From Pleurodeles waltl (Eukaryota > Chordata > Amphibia > Caudata > Salamandridae), in contig NC_090446.1 in the NCBI RefSeq assembly GCF_031143425.1, forward strand, positions 654,865,717-654,929,716: 64,000 nucleotides of DNA. The letters are read 5' to 3'. Shown in pieces: positions 1 through 9,939 of this stretch. Position numbers and translations under genes: made by a program. Position 1 is the first letter of the stretch; every line of letters starts with the position of its first letter. The notes under the pieces were generated by a model. That model was not told the origin of the DNA, made no database searches, and saw only the letters and a program-made list of their open reading frames with translations.

Positions 1-265
1 CCCTGGATTCCAAAGAGGATAAACGGTCATGTAGCACTTCCACCGTGTCTTGGAAACCAGAGATCTTAGCAAAAATCAACTTCATCTCAGTGGTGAGGTC
101 TGTCATTATTGCGTCCATTGCTTACAGTCTATGACCCTCCAAAGTTACCTCTCTGGAGATCTGATCCAATGTCATCTCGAAAGGACCTTGCAAAGAGGAT
201 GAACATTTAATTTGGGAGCCCACCTCTGTGATAAGCAGTTTTCTCATTGATTTCCCGGATGCCAT
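1..265 (-). pseudogene. L1 ORF1 N-terminal fragment
   Basis: Read on the minus strand from an ATG at 265, the frame gives MASGKSMRKL followed by a heptad-rich coiled-coil stretch (AMDAIMTDLTTEMK, then GFQDTVEVLHDRLSSLE), which is how L1 ORF1 proteins begin before their RRM domain. ORF1p is the RNA-binding trimer of the L1 ribonucleoprotein. One in-frame stop lies just before AMDAIM, so this copy is broken. The rest of the element lies beyond the left edge of the window. The match is by composition and pattern; the family within L1 was not determined. Confidence 0.6.
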
Positions 266-650
266 TCTGGGCCGGCAACAATCAATATCTAGAGAGAGAG
301 AGCAATACTGGTGCAGCCTGTGACCCTAAGTGCAGGCAATCTGTATTTTCTCCTCGTCACCCGGGGACATCAGATTATCAATTTACTGCAGCTTTCTTTG
401 GCGGTGTTCACCCATACAAACCAGGATGCAGTCCTGTGGTGGACCAAGCAGTGCATTGGCCCTCTTGAAAGGAGCAGATGTTGTGTAAATGTATATGTGC
501 CAGCAGTTGTCTAAGAGCAAGGAACCCATGCTCTGGGGAGGTATCCAGTGTCATGGACGAAAGGCAGCCTACCTCCGGCTGCTGGGATCCAATTCCAGTG
601 CTACCCCTCAGATATCAGGGGAGGTCAATTGGTGCGGTGGCTCTATACTA
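266..650 (-). other. Probable 5' UTR of the left-edge L1
   Basis: This stretch lies upstream of the ORF1 ATG on the minus strand and has no coding pattern. It should be L1 5' UTR; the exact 5' end was not found and no target duplication can be tested because the 3' end is outside the window. Confidence 0.35.
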
Positions 651-2035
651 AGAACAGTGATTTTCTGTAATTTATGTTTAATTTTTGTAGAAGCTGCGGT
701 ACAGTTTTGTTAATTTTGAGCTGCATTTTAGTGCAGAGGTAATACCATAGAGTGAAACATGTGCTTTATTTATCATCAGGCATGCTTTGTTTTTAGTAAA
801 TCAGTCCTCCTGGATATGCAGATTCATGAAAGCATATTTGTGAAAAACAAGCACTTCCTTTTTGTAGATGTGTTTCTGCACTGTAGTGTATTTCAGTTTC
901 AATTGATATGTTGTCATATATATATTTCGCCCTATGAAGATTTAGGTACAACTAGCTTTGGGTCCCATGAACTCCTAGGACATCCACTCTATAGAGTTTA
1001 TAAGGACAGACTGGAGCCATCGTCTCATAAACTATCCATGCGTCCTCAGTTCCCAAAATATCCCAAGTGCAAACACAACATACAATTTCCTGACTGCACA
1101 CTGTTATAGTTAGTTCTTATATTAAAGTATAGCCTCCTCATGAAATGTTCTCTGTGCCTTTGGATCAAAGACTGACAAAAGGCCCCCAAAGGAATTGTAC
1201 TGTGCCGCATATTGGCTGTTTTGCTGTATTTCCAATGCCGCTTTCAGGAGACATGACAATAAGCAGTAAAAACACAATCAAATTTAGTCCTGTAGGATTA
1301 TGAAGAGTTTAAGGTTTGACGGACGCTGAGAGAAGCTGTTCATAGTACTAATAAGCTCTGTGTCATTCAACGCAGATCAGGCTCTGTGACTTCCTTATCA
1401 CCCAAACTTAATGAGCAGGCCACTACTTTTCAATGCCACTTTCTCTTTTTGTGTAGCATTTCTTTTTCAATTGACAGGCGAGTTTGGCAATAAAGTAGTA
1501 AAAGCACTGCTGACACTTCCAGCCCTGCAGAGGACTCTATGTTGCCGCTGGAGCTAATGACGTATGAACATCAACCTAGGGCAAGTTCTAGGTAGTCCTC
1601 ACACTGGAGGATGTTTTTCCAACTGCCCTGACAACTGAGGACTGTCATTTTCAACAGTTTGTTCCCCAGGTCCTTCCTGTGCAATGGAGCTCCAGACTAA
1701 GGTGGCCATCTTTGTCAGCGACCAGGCTCTGCCCGCTGTCTTGCCTCTCTCACACATGGTCCACACATTTCATGCCCGATGGTGATAGTCTTGGTTGAAA
1801 GGAGGTTGATAAGCTTTGTGGCTTGTAAGGATCTCTGGTTTCACCACTGGGTATCATAAATCCATGAAGAAGATTTCTCTCTCCCCAGGGTTGGGATGTA
1901 TTTTAGTCCTTTGGTTGACGTTTCTGTAGCTATGATTTTTTACATGGTGGAGTAGCTAGCCCCACATATAACCATCTTCCTTTTACAGCTGGGCTTGGGA
2001 CCGGCCCATCCACCAGACTCTAAATCAGGCTCAAA
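651..2035. other. No recognisable feature
   Basis: AT-moderate sequence. The short open frames here show no domain or repeat signature I recognise. Confidence 0.5.
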
Positions 2036-2039
2036 CACA

Positions 2040-2242
2040 CTAACACCAGGCTGCAGAGACACTGACCAAACAAATGGGATTTACAAGTTTTCCTCTGGAA
2101 TAGAGAAGCACTGACAAAATGGAAGAAAGATACTGACACTGGAAGAATAATAATAATGTGCATACCAAAGCAGAGGGTGATACACAATCCATCACAACAG
2201 GGAGAGATAGTGAGAAAGAAAGTGAGAAAAGAGAGAGAGAGA

Positions 2243-2276
<34 letters not shown>

Positions 2277-2905
2277 CAGAGAGACAGAGAGAGAGAATGA
2301 GGGAGAGTCCCTCCCACTGAGATAGGGACAATGAGGCCCTGTCATTTCGAGGGTAGACACTGGAAATAAATCTGGCAGATACAAACATTGATGCTGGTAC
2401 AGGAAACATTGCTCTGACATTATAACAGAGACAGAGGTACTTGGTCAATCAGACAAAAAACACTGACAGATATATAGGGAGTCATGGTTTCTTAGACAAA
2501 GAGATGCGAAAAATGGGGCGGGGAGGCACACTCACTGTCATTATGATGGGCAGAGATTAGCACAGAGACAAGGAGACATGTACAGTCACTTTGGGAAAAA
2601 CAACGCAGGCAGTGAGTCAGGAAGACACAGATACCAAGAAATGAGATTTCAACACCGATTCTACCAAAGTCATAATCATTGATAATAACAGGAGACAGTG
2701 GCATTTGGACCTTAGGGCGCATACACAGTGGGTAAGGGAGTCACTCATACACGGTTACACTGAAACTGGGACAAGGAGACACTGACACTGGGAGAGGAAA
2801 TGGAAGGCATAGGTACTATAATAATGAAATATGTAAACTGGTACGGAGACAGAGAGAGAGAGACAGAGAGAGAGAGAGAGATAGAAAGAGAGAGAGAGAA
2901 TATAC
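2040..2905. repeat. GA/GT microsatellite and degenerate short repeats
   Basis: Purine-rich (GA)n tracts with a (GT)n core lie at about 2221-2300, and more (GA)n at about 2840-2906. Around them, and again at about 3690-3720, variants of a short motif like ACACTGACACTGGGAGAG recur irregularly, suggesting a decayed tandem repeat. The minus-strand open frames rich in Ser-Leu are simply the translated microsatellite. Confidence 0.75.
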
Positions 2906-3248
2906 ACTGGGAAAGCTAGACACATACACTCCTATAAGGGTACAAAGGCATAGGGTTATGGAGAAACATTCACTCATCCTGAGGCAGAGTATCAAAAGCA
3001 CGACAACCAGGGCCCATATTCGGGATAGGGCACACTTTCCATGGCACACCTTAAAGCATGTGCGCCGGGTGCAGACATGGAAGGTGCGTCCCATTAGAAT
3101 GCACTTCTCTCAGGACAGCTCTGAACTTGCGCTGTCCTCAGGGTAACGAATTCAAGAGAAATATGGAGTAGCTATTCAAAATCTGCGCCATGTTTCTCTG
3201 TGCAGGTGGCAACCCGCTTGAACATTTCAGAGGGATTAGAGATCCCCT

Positions 3249-3652
3249 TGTAGGCAGGTGCAGTGAGTCACTGCATCCACCTACAAAGAGATGTCTGTCC
3301 AAGAGACACACTTTTCATCCCTTTAGAGGGCAGCCTTTAGAAGGTGAACAAAAAGTGTGCCACCTTTTTGTGAGACACTATCTGTGTGCCTTCTAAAGGC
3401 ATGTTTGCCTCTGCACCCACATCAGTAATACAGTGGGGGCGCAGAGGCAAAGAGAATCCCTGATTTGCATGGGGCCACGCCCGATGCACATGGGGTAATG
3501 CTCTCTAATTATAGCACTGGCGCTACATGTGTGCCAGTGCTTTCTGTATTACAGAAGCGGCTGCACAAACATATTCGGTCCCTTCTATAATATCAAAGTG
3601 CCCTGGGGGCACACAAAGTGGGTGCAAATGCCTGTTGCACCCCGGGGCACTT
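3249..3652. repeat. Chain of hairpins (foldback MITE-like)
   Basis: Five inverted repeats follow one another: 3249-3286 (18-bp arms around a 1-3 nt loop), 3333-3400 (12-bp arms GCCTTTAGAAGG), 3406-3450 (arms TTGCCTCTGC), 3514-3540 (arms GCACTGGC) and about 3596-3652 (arms AAGTGCCC). Such strings of short palindromes are typical of non-autonomous foldback DNA elements. Clear terminal repeats and a target duplication were not found. Confidence 0.55.
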
Positions 3653-3787
3653 GTGTAATAGGACCGCAGGAGAGAAAACTTTGACATAAAGAAACAAAAA
3701 CAGTGACACTGGGACAGAGAAATGCAAGTATTGACAGAAAAACGCTAGACTTGTGAGAGAGATATTAATATTTGTTATGCGGTAAGA

Positions 3788-4160
3788 CAGTGGTTCTCAA
3801 TATTTTGACTTCTGTGGACTCCCCGTTGAATCGTTACTGGAATCAGAGATCCCCATTGAGTCAATATTGGATGCCAGGGATCACCAACCTAAGCAATTTC
3901 TGTCATTTGAATCGCAAAATAATACACAAAAATACAAAAACAAATACACAACACAAAAATGGTCAAATATTGAAATAATTTATTTAATTCACAATCATAT
4001 ACAGAAAACAATTCAAATGTTCAATTTTTTTCATTATGCACACTTTATTATTTTAATATATTAATTTTAGCAATATTAAACTTTATAAAACCATCGGGGA
4101 CCTCCTGAGTAAGCCTTGCAGACATCCAGGGGTCCTTGGACCACAGGTTTGGAACCACTG
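3788..4160. mobile_element. hAT-type non-autonomous element (MITE)
   Basis: The 373-bp element begins CAGTGGTTCTCAA and ends with the inverse, TTGGAACCACTG; the inner parts of the inverted repeats (CTGTGGACTCCCC against CTGTGGTCC...CCCC) also match. CAGTGGTTCTCAA ends are characteristic of the Charlie-like hAT group. The 8-bp flanks CGGTAAGA (3780-3787) and CAGTAAGG (4161-4168) fit an 8-bp target duplication with two transitions. The interior is AT-rich and non-coding. Confidence 0.8.
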
Positions 4161-4339
4161 CAGTAAGGCATCCAGTAATGTCTTTCTTTGGAATGTTCAT
4201 CTTTGGTAGTAATTCACAAAGTTCAATATGAGGACGGTGTATGATTTAATCCTGCAGGGAAGAAAGGTAGCAATCCATGGTACAAAAGTCCTCCAGTAGT
4301 GGGAGCTAAAAGGTGGAAAGCATTTCCAAACATTAGTGA

Positions 4340-5570
4340 ATGTTCATACCTTGGCTCAGAATCAAAAATTGTTTTGTGACTGGGAAGGCATGCAGAAAAT
4401 AGGAAAAAAGGCCACTTTGCTTGAACATATCCTAAAGGTAAAAAGCAGGATTGGAACTGTGAAGTAGACTCTGAGATTAATGATACATAAACTTTGACTG
4501 TGGAAGTCCAAAAGGATGAATTAAAGGAATTACAGGAAGTCACATGCAGGACTTTGAATGGGGAAGTGGTGGGAAATAACTATGCTAGGAGGGATAGGGC
4601 TATGATTGTGTTTGTGGATAAGAAGAATGAAGTAGCCCGTGTGGTTGATTCAGGTTCCCTTATACACTATGATTTCCAAAGGCTTGTTCAGGTAAACATA
4701 GACATGGGTGAAAGTACTGACTTCAAATATTAATGGCAGGTGTTATCAAGAACCAAGATAGATGACATAGGTTACATTAAGGTAGAGATCAAGATTCAGG
4801 ATCGGGTGTGTATAGGAAACTTTTACATTGCACAGTCTAGACCAGCAATTTTGGGGTAGGTGCACCAATATGTTCTGGGCATAATCATAAACCCCAGAGC
4901 TTGAGATCAAATAATGATAATACCTAATGCAGCAATAGAAGGGGTGCTTATGAATTAACAAACTATGTTTGAAGATTCATTAGGCACAATTGAGGGATAT
5001 AAACAGAATTTGTTTAAAAATGCTTTGTTACTTAAGCATACAGGTCAGAGAATCCCAGGTCTAGTTAAACAAGAGGTCAAGGATTTGCTTCACCAAATGT
5101 TAAGTGATGGTGTAATTGAACTGGTAGAGGCAACTGAATGACCTTCTCCAAATGTGTGAACAAAGAAAACTAATAGGAACCAAGAATTCTATGTAGCACC
5201 TGATGTCACTGATTTCCAATACAGTAATAGACTATTTCCCCCGGCCAAGTATTTACAAAATAATGGTCTTATTGAAGGGTGGGGCATTTTTTCAAAATTA
5301 GATCTTAAGAGTGCCTATCACTAAGTCATTAAGTTCAATTACATCCATACTCTAAATCGCTCACCGCTTTGATAGCACTGGATAGCATCTTTCAATTTAC
5401 CAAAGTCCCTTCCCGCTTGGCAATTTTTTAAAAGTGTGTTTCTTTAAATAATTTCTGAGATTTTGAAAGATGTGGGATACAATGTTTTCTTCCAATCTTT
5501 GGTAACACCACAGTTGAGCATAATGTGCTCTAGGGAAAAGTGAAGAACACATTGTCAGATGCTAGCATCA
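4340..5570 (+). pseudogene. Ty3/Gypsy gag-pol remnant
   Basis: One plus-strand reading path with several stops and frameshifts runs through a decayed Gag zinc knuckle (about 4348-4450, GRHAENRKKGHFA), an aspartic protease-like VDSG (about 4645-4660) and the N-terminal half of a reverse transcriptase. The RT part includes QRIPGLVKQEVKDLL (about 5045-5090), DGVIELVEATE, and FSKLDLKSAYH (about 5290-5325), then a frame-shifted PFGLAIFQ-like block and a remnant of the catalytic-loop region to about 5570. The order and motifs are those of chromovirus/Gypsy pol. There are no LTRs in view, and RNase H and integrase are missing. An ancient, dead copy. Confidence 0.8.
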
Positions 5571-6645
5571 CACTTCGTAAAGTAAAGTGGCCACAACTGC
5601 TCGCCTGCTGTATTTAGATGTTGGTGGTCCCGTAGACAAAAGACCGCATTCGAACCGCTGTCTCTGCCAAGAAACTCCACCCACACTGACAGCAGGAAAG
5701 GGAAAAGGGGATAAAGGCGGGACCAAATCCAGCCTTCCCGTCGTGCAGATTTGGATGTGCCTTACTGCCAACTCCACTCCTTAGTTGGTGTATTGAGAGG
5801 GAAAGGAGATAAAACCTTACCTTTTTACCATTCCCTCCGTCTTCAACTAGACACATCTAGACATCACCTGCCATCGCTGCTGCCACGACCCACGGAGAAA
5901 ACACGACCCCTCTTCGATAGACTACAAGGTAGAGACAATGCATTTCCTGGGTACATTGGGTGGGACTGCGCAGGAGGTGGAGAACACTGGAGACATATAT
6001 ATGTCTCAGTGATTTTTTTAAATCACTGTGACATGCAAATATGTTGGGGACACGAGTGGCTCAGACATGGGTGGGGACACACTCGTACACAACACATATC
6101 ACACAAATGAATGCTGGCACCTCAATGACAGTACATTCACACCTGTCAACAGAGTCCATGTGTGCACATTACCAGGGGACCTGTACCTGTCATGTTGTGC
6201 TGCGTGTTGTGGGTGTGAATCAGTATGTGTGTGTATGTATGCGATGCGATTGACTGAGTGAGGTGGGGGAACAGGTGTGTGTAAGTGTGTTTGTTAGCTG
6301 AGTGTGTAGCTGTGGTGTTTGTTGTGGTTGTGTCATGTGTGGGTGCAGTGTCAATGGTGTGTATGTGGTGTTATGGATGTATGTCAATGTGTGTTCCGGC
6401 ATGCACGGGTAGTATTGTGTCAGGATGGCATTGCATTATTGTGTGAATATGTTGTGTAGTGTGTAGTGCGGGGCTACACCTATGGATAAGGTGGAATGTG
6501 TATGTGTCACTTACATCACTTTTTATAGCCCCTGTCATTGTAGGAAGTCCATTGAGTCCCACCCCCATCCTCCAATGTCAGCGAACTGCCACCTTACGGA
6601 TTGTTAGCAGGACTGTAACATCTAAATATGGCAGGCTGAAGATTG
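5571..6645. other. No gene; TG-rich stretch
   Basis: About 6190-6480 is rich in TGTG-type low-complexity sequence resembling the subterminal TG-rich part of the Harbinger element at 13.6 kb, but without recognisable terminal repeats. Nothing else was recognised. Confidence 0.4.
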
Positions 6646-7765
6646 TCAACATGACAGTATTTTCAGGTCTGCGTCTGACATGGCTTGTCGGTGCAACCAC
6701 CAACACCTGAACCAAGCCCATGGTCTTCTTCTTAAATAAAGAGGGCCAAACCCTAAGACTGCTCTAAAAACCAGGATGCGTGCTTTAAATTTAACACACT
6801 TGACAATATGCAGCCAGTGTAGATGTTTCAAATGAGAGGCGATAGACTGACGATATGGAATTCCTAAAATAAGTCTTGCTGCTGCATTCTGCACCACCTG
6901 GAGTCTGTGGGTTAGATAAGCAGGAAGACCCAGATAAAGGCGGTTTGCATTGTCCATTCTTGATGTTACCACTGTATGAGCAATTGTTTTCTGAGTGTTC
7001 TTCCGAACCAAATGTAACATCTTTTTAAACAATTTAAGCTTTCCAAAGCAAACAGCAAACAGCAAACACCTGTTGGGTTTGCAATGAAAAGGACAAATTC
7101 AAGTGTAATAATATTCCTAAATTTCTGGCAGTGAAGGTAGGCGTGGGAGAAGGATTAGGTACCTCAGGCCATCCTTTACAAAGCTCAGGTGAACATTTGG
7201 CACTTGAAAAAAAGGATTTCAGTATTATTCTGACTTTAGGTTGAGAAAGTTAGCATTCATCCACCCTACCACTCCTTGCAAACACTGTTTAAAAAGTAGT
7301 GAGAGCATTATCATTCTGTTCCTGAAAAGAAAGGAGAAGTTGGGTGTCTTCAGCGTAAGACACTACATGCAAACCCCACGATTCAATCAGCTTGGCCAAT
7401 GGTTCTAAATATAGATTGAAAAGAGTAGGAATCCGGCTGAAATATAGGGAACTCTATGCTCTAGTGACCTTGAGGAGCGGCGGTGTGTTAGGATAAAGGT
7501 GTACCTCCTTCAATCTGCTCTCCAGGAAATATTTAAACCAAGCAAAAGCCTGAACCTGTATGTCTGTGGATTTGATCCTGTTTAGCAAGGTGGAGTGCGT
7601 GACCATAACAAAGGCAGTTAATAGATCAAACAATACTACCACAGCAGGGAACTCCCGCTTTTTTAGCAAGTTCATTAACCTTAAACAGAGAAGATTCAGT
7701 GCTGAATGCCACACGGAAGCCAGATTTGGAGTCATGCAGCAGAATATTAGATTCCAGTTGAAAGG
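6646..7765 (-). pseudogene. CR1/L2-type LINE reverse transcriptase remnant
   Basis: On the minus strand the reading path, broken by stops and shifts, gives AVVVLFDLLTAFVMVTHSTLL (7.6 kb region, the conserved LDLSAAFDTVDH-type block), a YAEDTQLLLS block (about 7350, the YADD catalytic loop with D changed to E), then QNAAARLILG and HLHWLHI towards 6.8 kb. This last pattern (QNAAARL followed by LHWLP) is diagnostic of the C-terminus of CR1/L2-clade ORF2 proteins. Endonuclease and the 5' half are absent. 5'-truncated and inactive. Confidence 0.8.
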
Positions 7766-8147
7766 TTAATTGTCTGTTGATTAAGCACACCATAGCAACT
7801 AGACTCAGAAAGCCAAAAGTGGAGGAATGGGAAGCTGGGAAAGGTCAGTTCTAAACTTTAGACAATACCACTATCACAGTCACTCTATGGACTTTTCCAA
7901 GAAATGGAGTTGACAACTTACCTACTAGCAGTGGCATGCTTCATCATCAGCCGTATATAAACACTCTGGTAAAATAGTGTCCTACAGCGGACTCAACCAA
8001 AAGATTTTTGGAAGTTCTTAGATGAAGTACCAACTGGATATAAGCAGGGATCCAGATATTACACCTAAAAATACCTACTGGTACACTCAGGGTAATTCCT
8101 TTTATTAAAGGGTATGGATAAATACAAGTCTTTGGTTCTTTAGGAAT
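7766..8147. other. No recognisable feature
   Basis: Flanking DNA of the Harbinger insertion. Removing 8151-14032 rejoins this segment to 14033 onward. Confidence 0.5.
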
Positions 8148-9036
8148 ATAGGGGGTCATTACAACCCTGGCGGACGGTGGTAAAGCTGCGGTAATACCGC
8201 AAACAGGCCGGCGGACAAAAAAAGGGAATTATGACCCTGGCGGAAACCGCCAACAAAGACAGCCACTTTAACACACCGCCCGCCACAGCGGTACAGACAA
8301 GCAGCGTGGCGGTCACCGCCAACAGACAGGCGGAAGACAATGTACCGCCCATAGTATCACAACCCGCCAATCCGCCACCTTTTCCGGGGCGGATTCACCG
8401 TGGATAAAAACACGGCGGAAACAGTTGATGCAATGGGAAAACGCTCACCTGAACACATCCCACGAGGAACGAGGACTCCATGGAGCGGGAACTCCAAATA
8501 CTCCCTGCGCTTGTCTTTCTGCTCCTCTACGACCACCATCTACGTAGGCGCCGAAGACAACGGTGAGTACTGCACCTACGACATGGGGGAGGCAAAAGTT
8601 AGGGGGACACCCACGAAACACCCCCACCCCCACCCTCGCATATTACAACATACACACCAATGCATCCACAAAAATCACAGTAACAACCCACAATCCCCCT
8701 GAAAGAATGCAAAGACAAAGCAAAATCAATTCAAACATTGTAATGTTGCAATATACATGTCTTTCAAAAATATACAGATATATACGAAAATCTAGCAGAA
8801 ATATATACATTACCAGAAGTAGCGCAGATATGTACATATCAATGTACGTGCACCACTAGTCCAAAAATGCATGGGCGAGGCCCACAAAAGATACCTGACC
8901 ACAATCGTAGAGAACACTGCCGGGGCATCAGATAGAAATACTACAGGCACCTCAGGGGGAAGGGAAGGGGGGGGCACCTCAGCTGGATGACTGCAAAGCC
9001 AGATCCACAACGGGGCTCCATGCCCATTGATGTATC

Positions 9037-9484
9037 CTGGGGAGTGCAAAGCCACAGTCTCTCAAGTCTCTACAGTGGGTGGCTTGCCCACTGTTACAAC
9101 CTGGGGAGTGCAAAGCCACAGTCTCTCAAGTTTCTACAGTGGGTGGGTTGCCCACTGTGCCATCCTGGGGAGTGCAAAGCCACAGTCTCTCAAGTCAATA
9201 CAGTGGGTGGGTTGCCCACTGTACCATCCTGGGGAGTGCAAAGCCACAGTCTCTCAAGTCTCTACAGTGGGTGGGTTGCCCACTGTGCCAACCTGGGGAG
9301 TGCAAAGCCACAGTCTCTCAAGTCTATACAGTGGGTGGGTTGCCCACTGTACCATCCTGGGGAGTGCAAAGCCACAGACTCTCAAGTCTTTACAGTGGGT
9401 GGGTTGCCCACTGTGCCATCCTGGGGAGTGCAAAGCCTCAATTTCGCAAGTAGATAACATCCGCCAGTGGCTCGTGAGGGGGAC
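9037..9484. repeat. 64-bp minisatellite, 7 copies
   Basis: CTGGGGAGTGCAAAGCC recurs at 9037, 9101, 9165, 9229, 9293, 9357 and 9421, an exact 64-bp period; the last copy is partial. Each unit also holds the short palindrome GTGGG..GGTTGCCCAC. Because 64 is not a multiple of three and the unit has no stops, three plus-strand frames stay open; these are not genes. Confidence 0.95.
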
Positions 9485-9603
9485 TGGTGCCCAGACTTGA
9501 TTAGTCTCCCCGTGAAAGTTCCTGTCCCGTCACTGTCCCAGCTGCACATGGGATAACGATGCTTGATGTGGCGGTCTATTCATTCTTACCCAGTGCATGC
9601 CCT

Positions 9604-9877
9604 GTTCAGCGGTGCTTTGCCATGGCGGTTCTGGACTGTTCAGCGGTGCTTTGCCATGGCGGTTCTGGACTGTACAGTGGTGCTTTGCCATGGCGGTTCT
9701 GGACTGTACAGCGGTGCTTTGCCATGGCGGTGCTTGCCCTGTTCAGCGGTCTTCACCATGGCGGTCTTTGGCCTGTTCAGCTGTGCTTTGCCATGGCGGT
9801 GCTTGCCCTGTTCAGCTGTGCTTTGCCATGGCGGTTCTGGACTGTTCAGCGGTGCTTTGCCATGGTGGTTCTGGTAC
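9604..9877. repeat. 34-35-bp minisatellite, 8 copies
   Basis: Units built on GTTCAGCGGTGCTTTGCC-ATGGCGG start at 9604, 9638, 9672, 9706, 9741, 9775, 9810 and 9844. All frames are open by composition only. It sits between the 64-bp array and the 3' end of the SANT-A gene. Confidence 0.93.
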
Positions 9878-9939
9878 GGACATTGGTGTGTGGCATGACG
9901 TTCCCTAGACTGGGCATTGGTGTGTGGCATGACGTTCCC

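Noticed and set aside
2020..2448. 142-codon minus-strand Ser/Leu-rich open frame
   Set aside because: Translated (GA)n/(GT)n microsatellite.
5587..5680. Possible tRNA (TTCGAACC in a GC-moderate stretch)
   Set aside because: No acceptor or anticodon arms could be drawn around it.
9037..9484. CRISPR-like regular spacing
   Set aside because: Whole 64-bp units are repeated without unique spacers, in eukaryotic DNA.
8987..9908. Open frames of 100-157 codons in all three plus frames
   Set aside because: Translations of the 64-bp and 34-bp minisatellites; no start context and no sequence outside the repeats.
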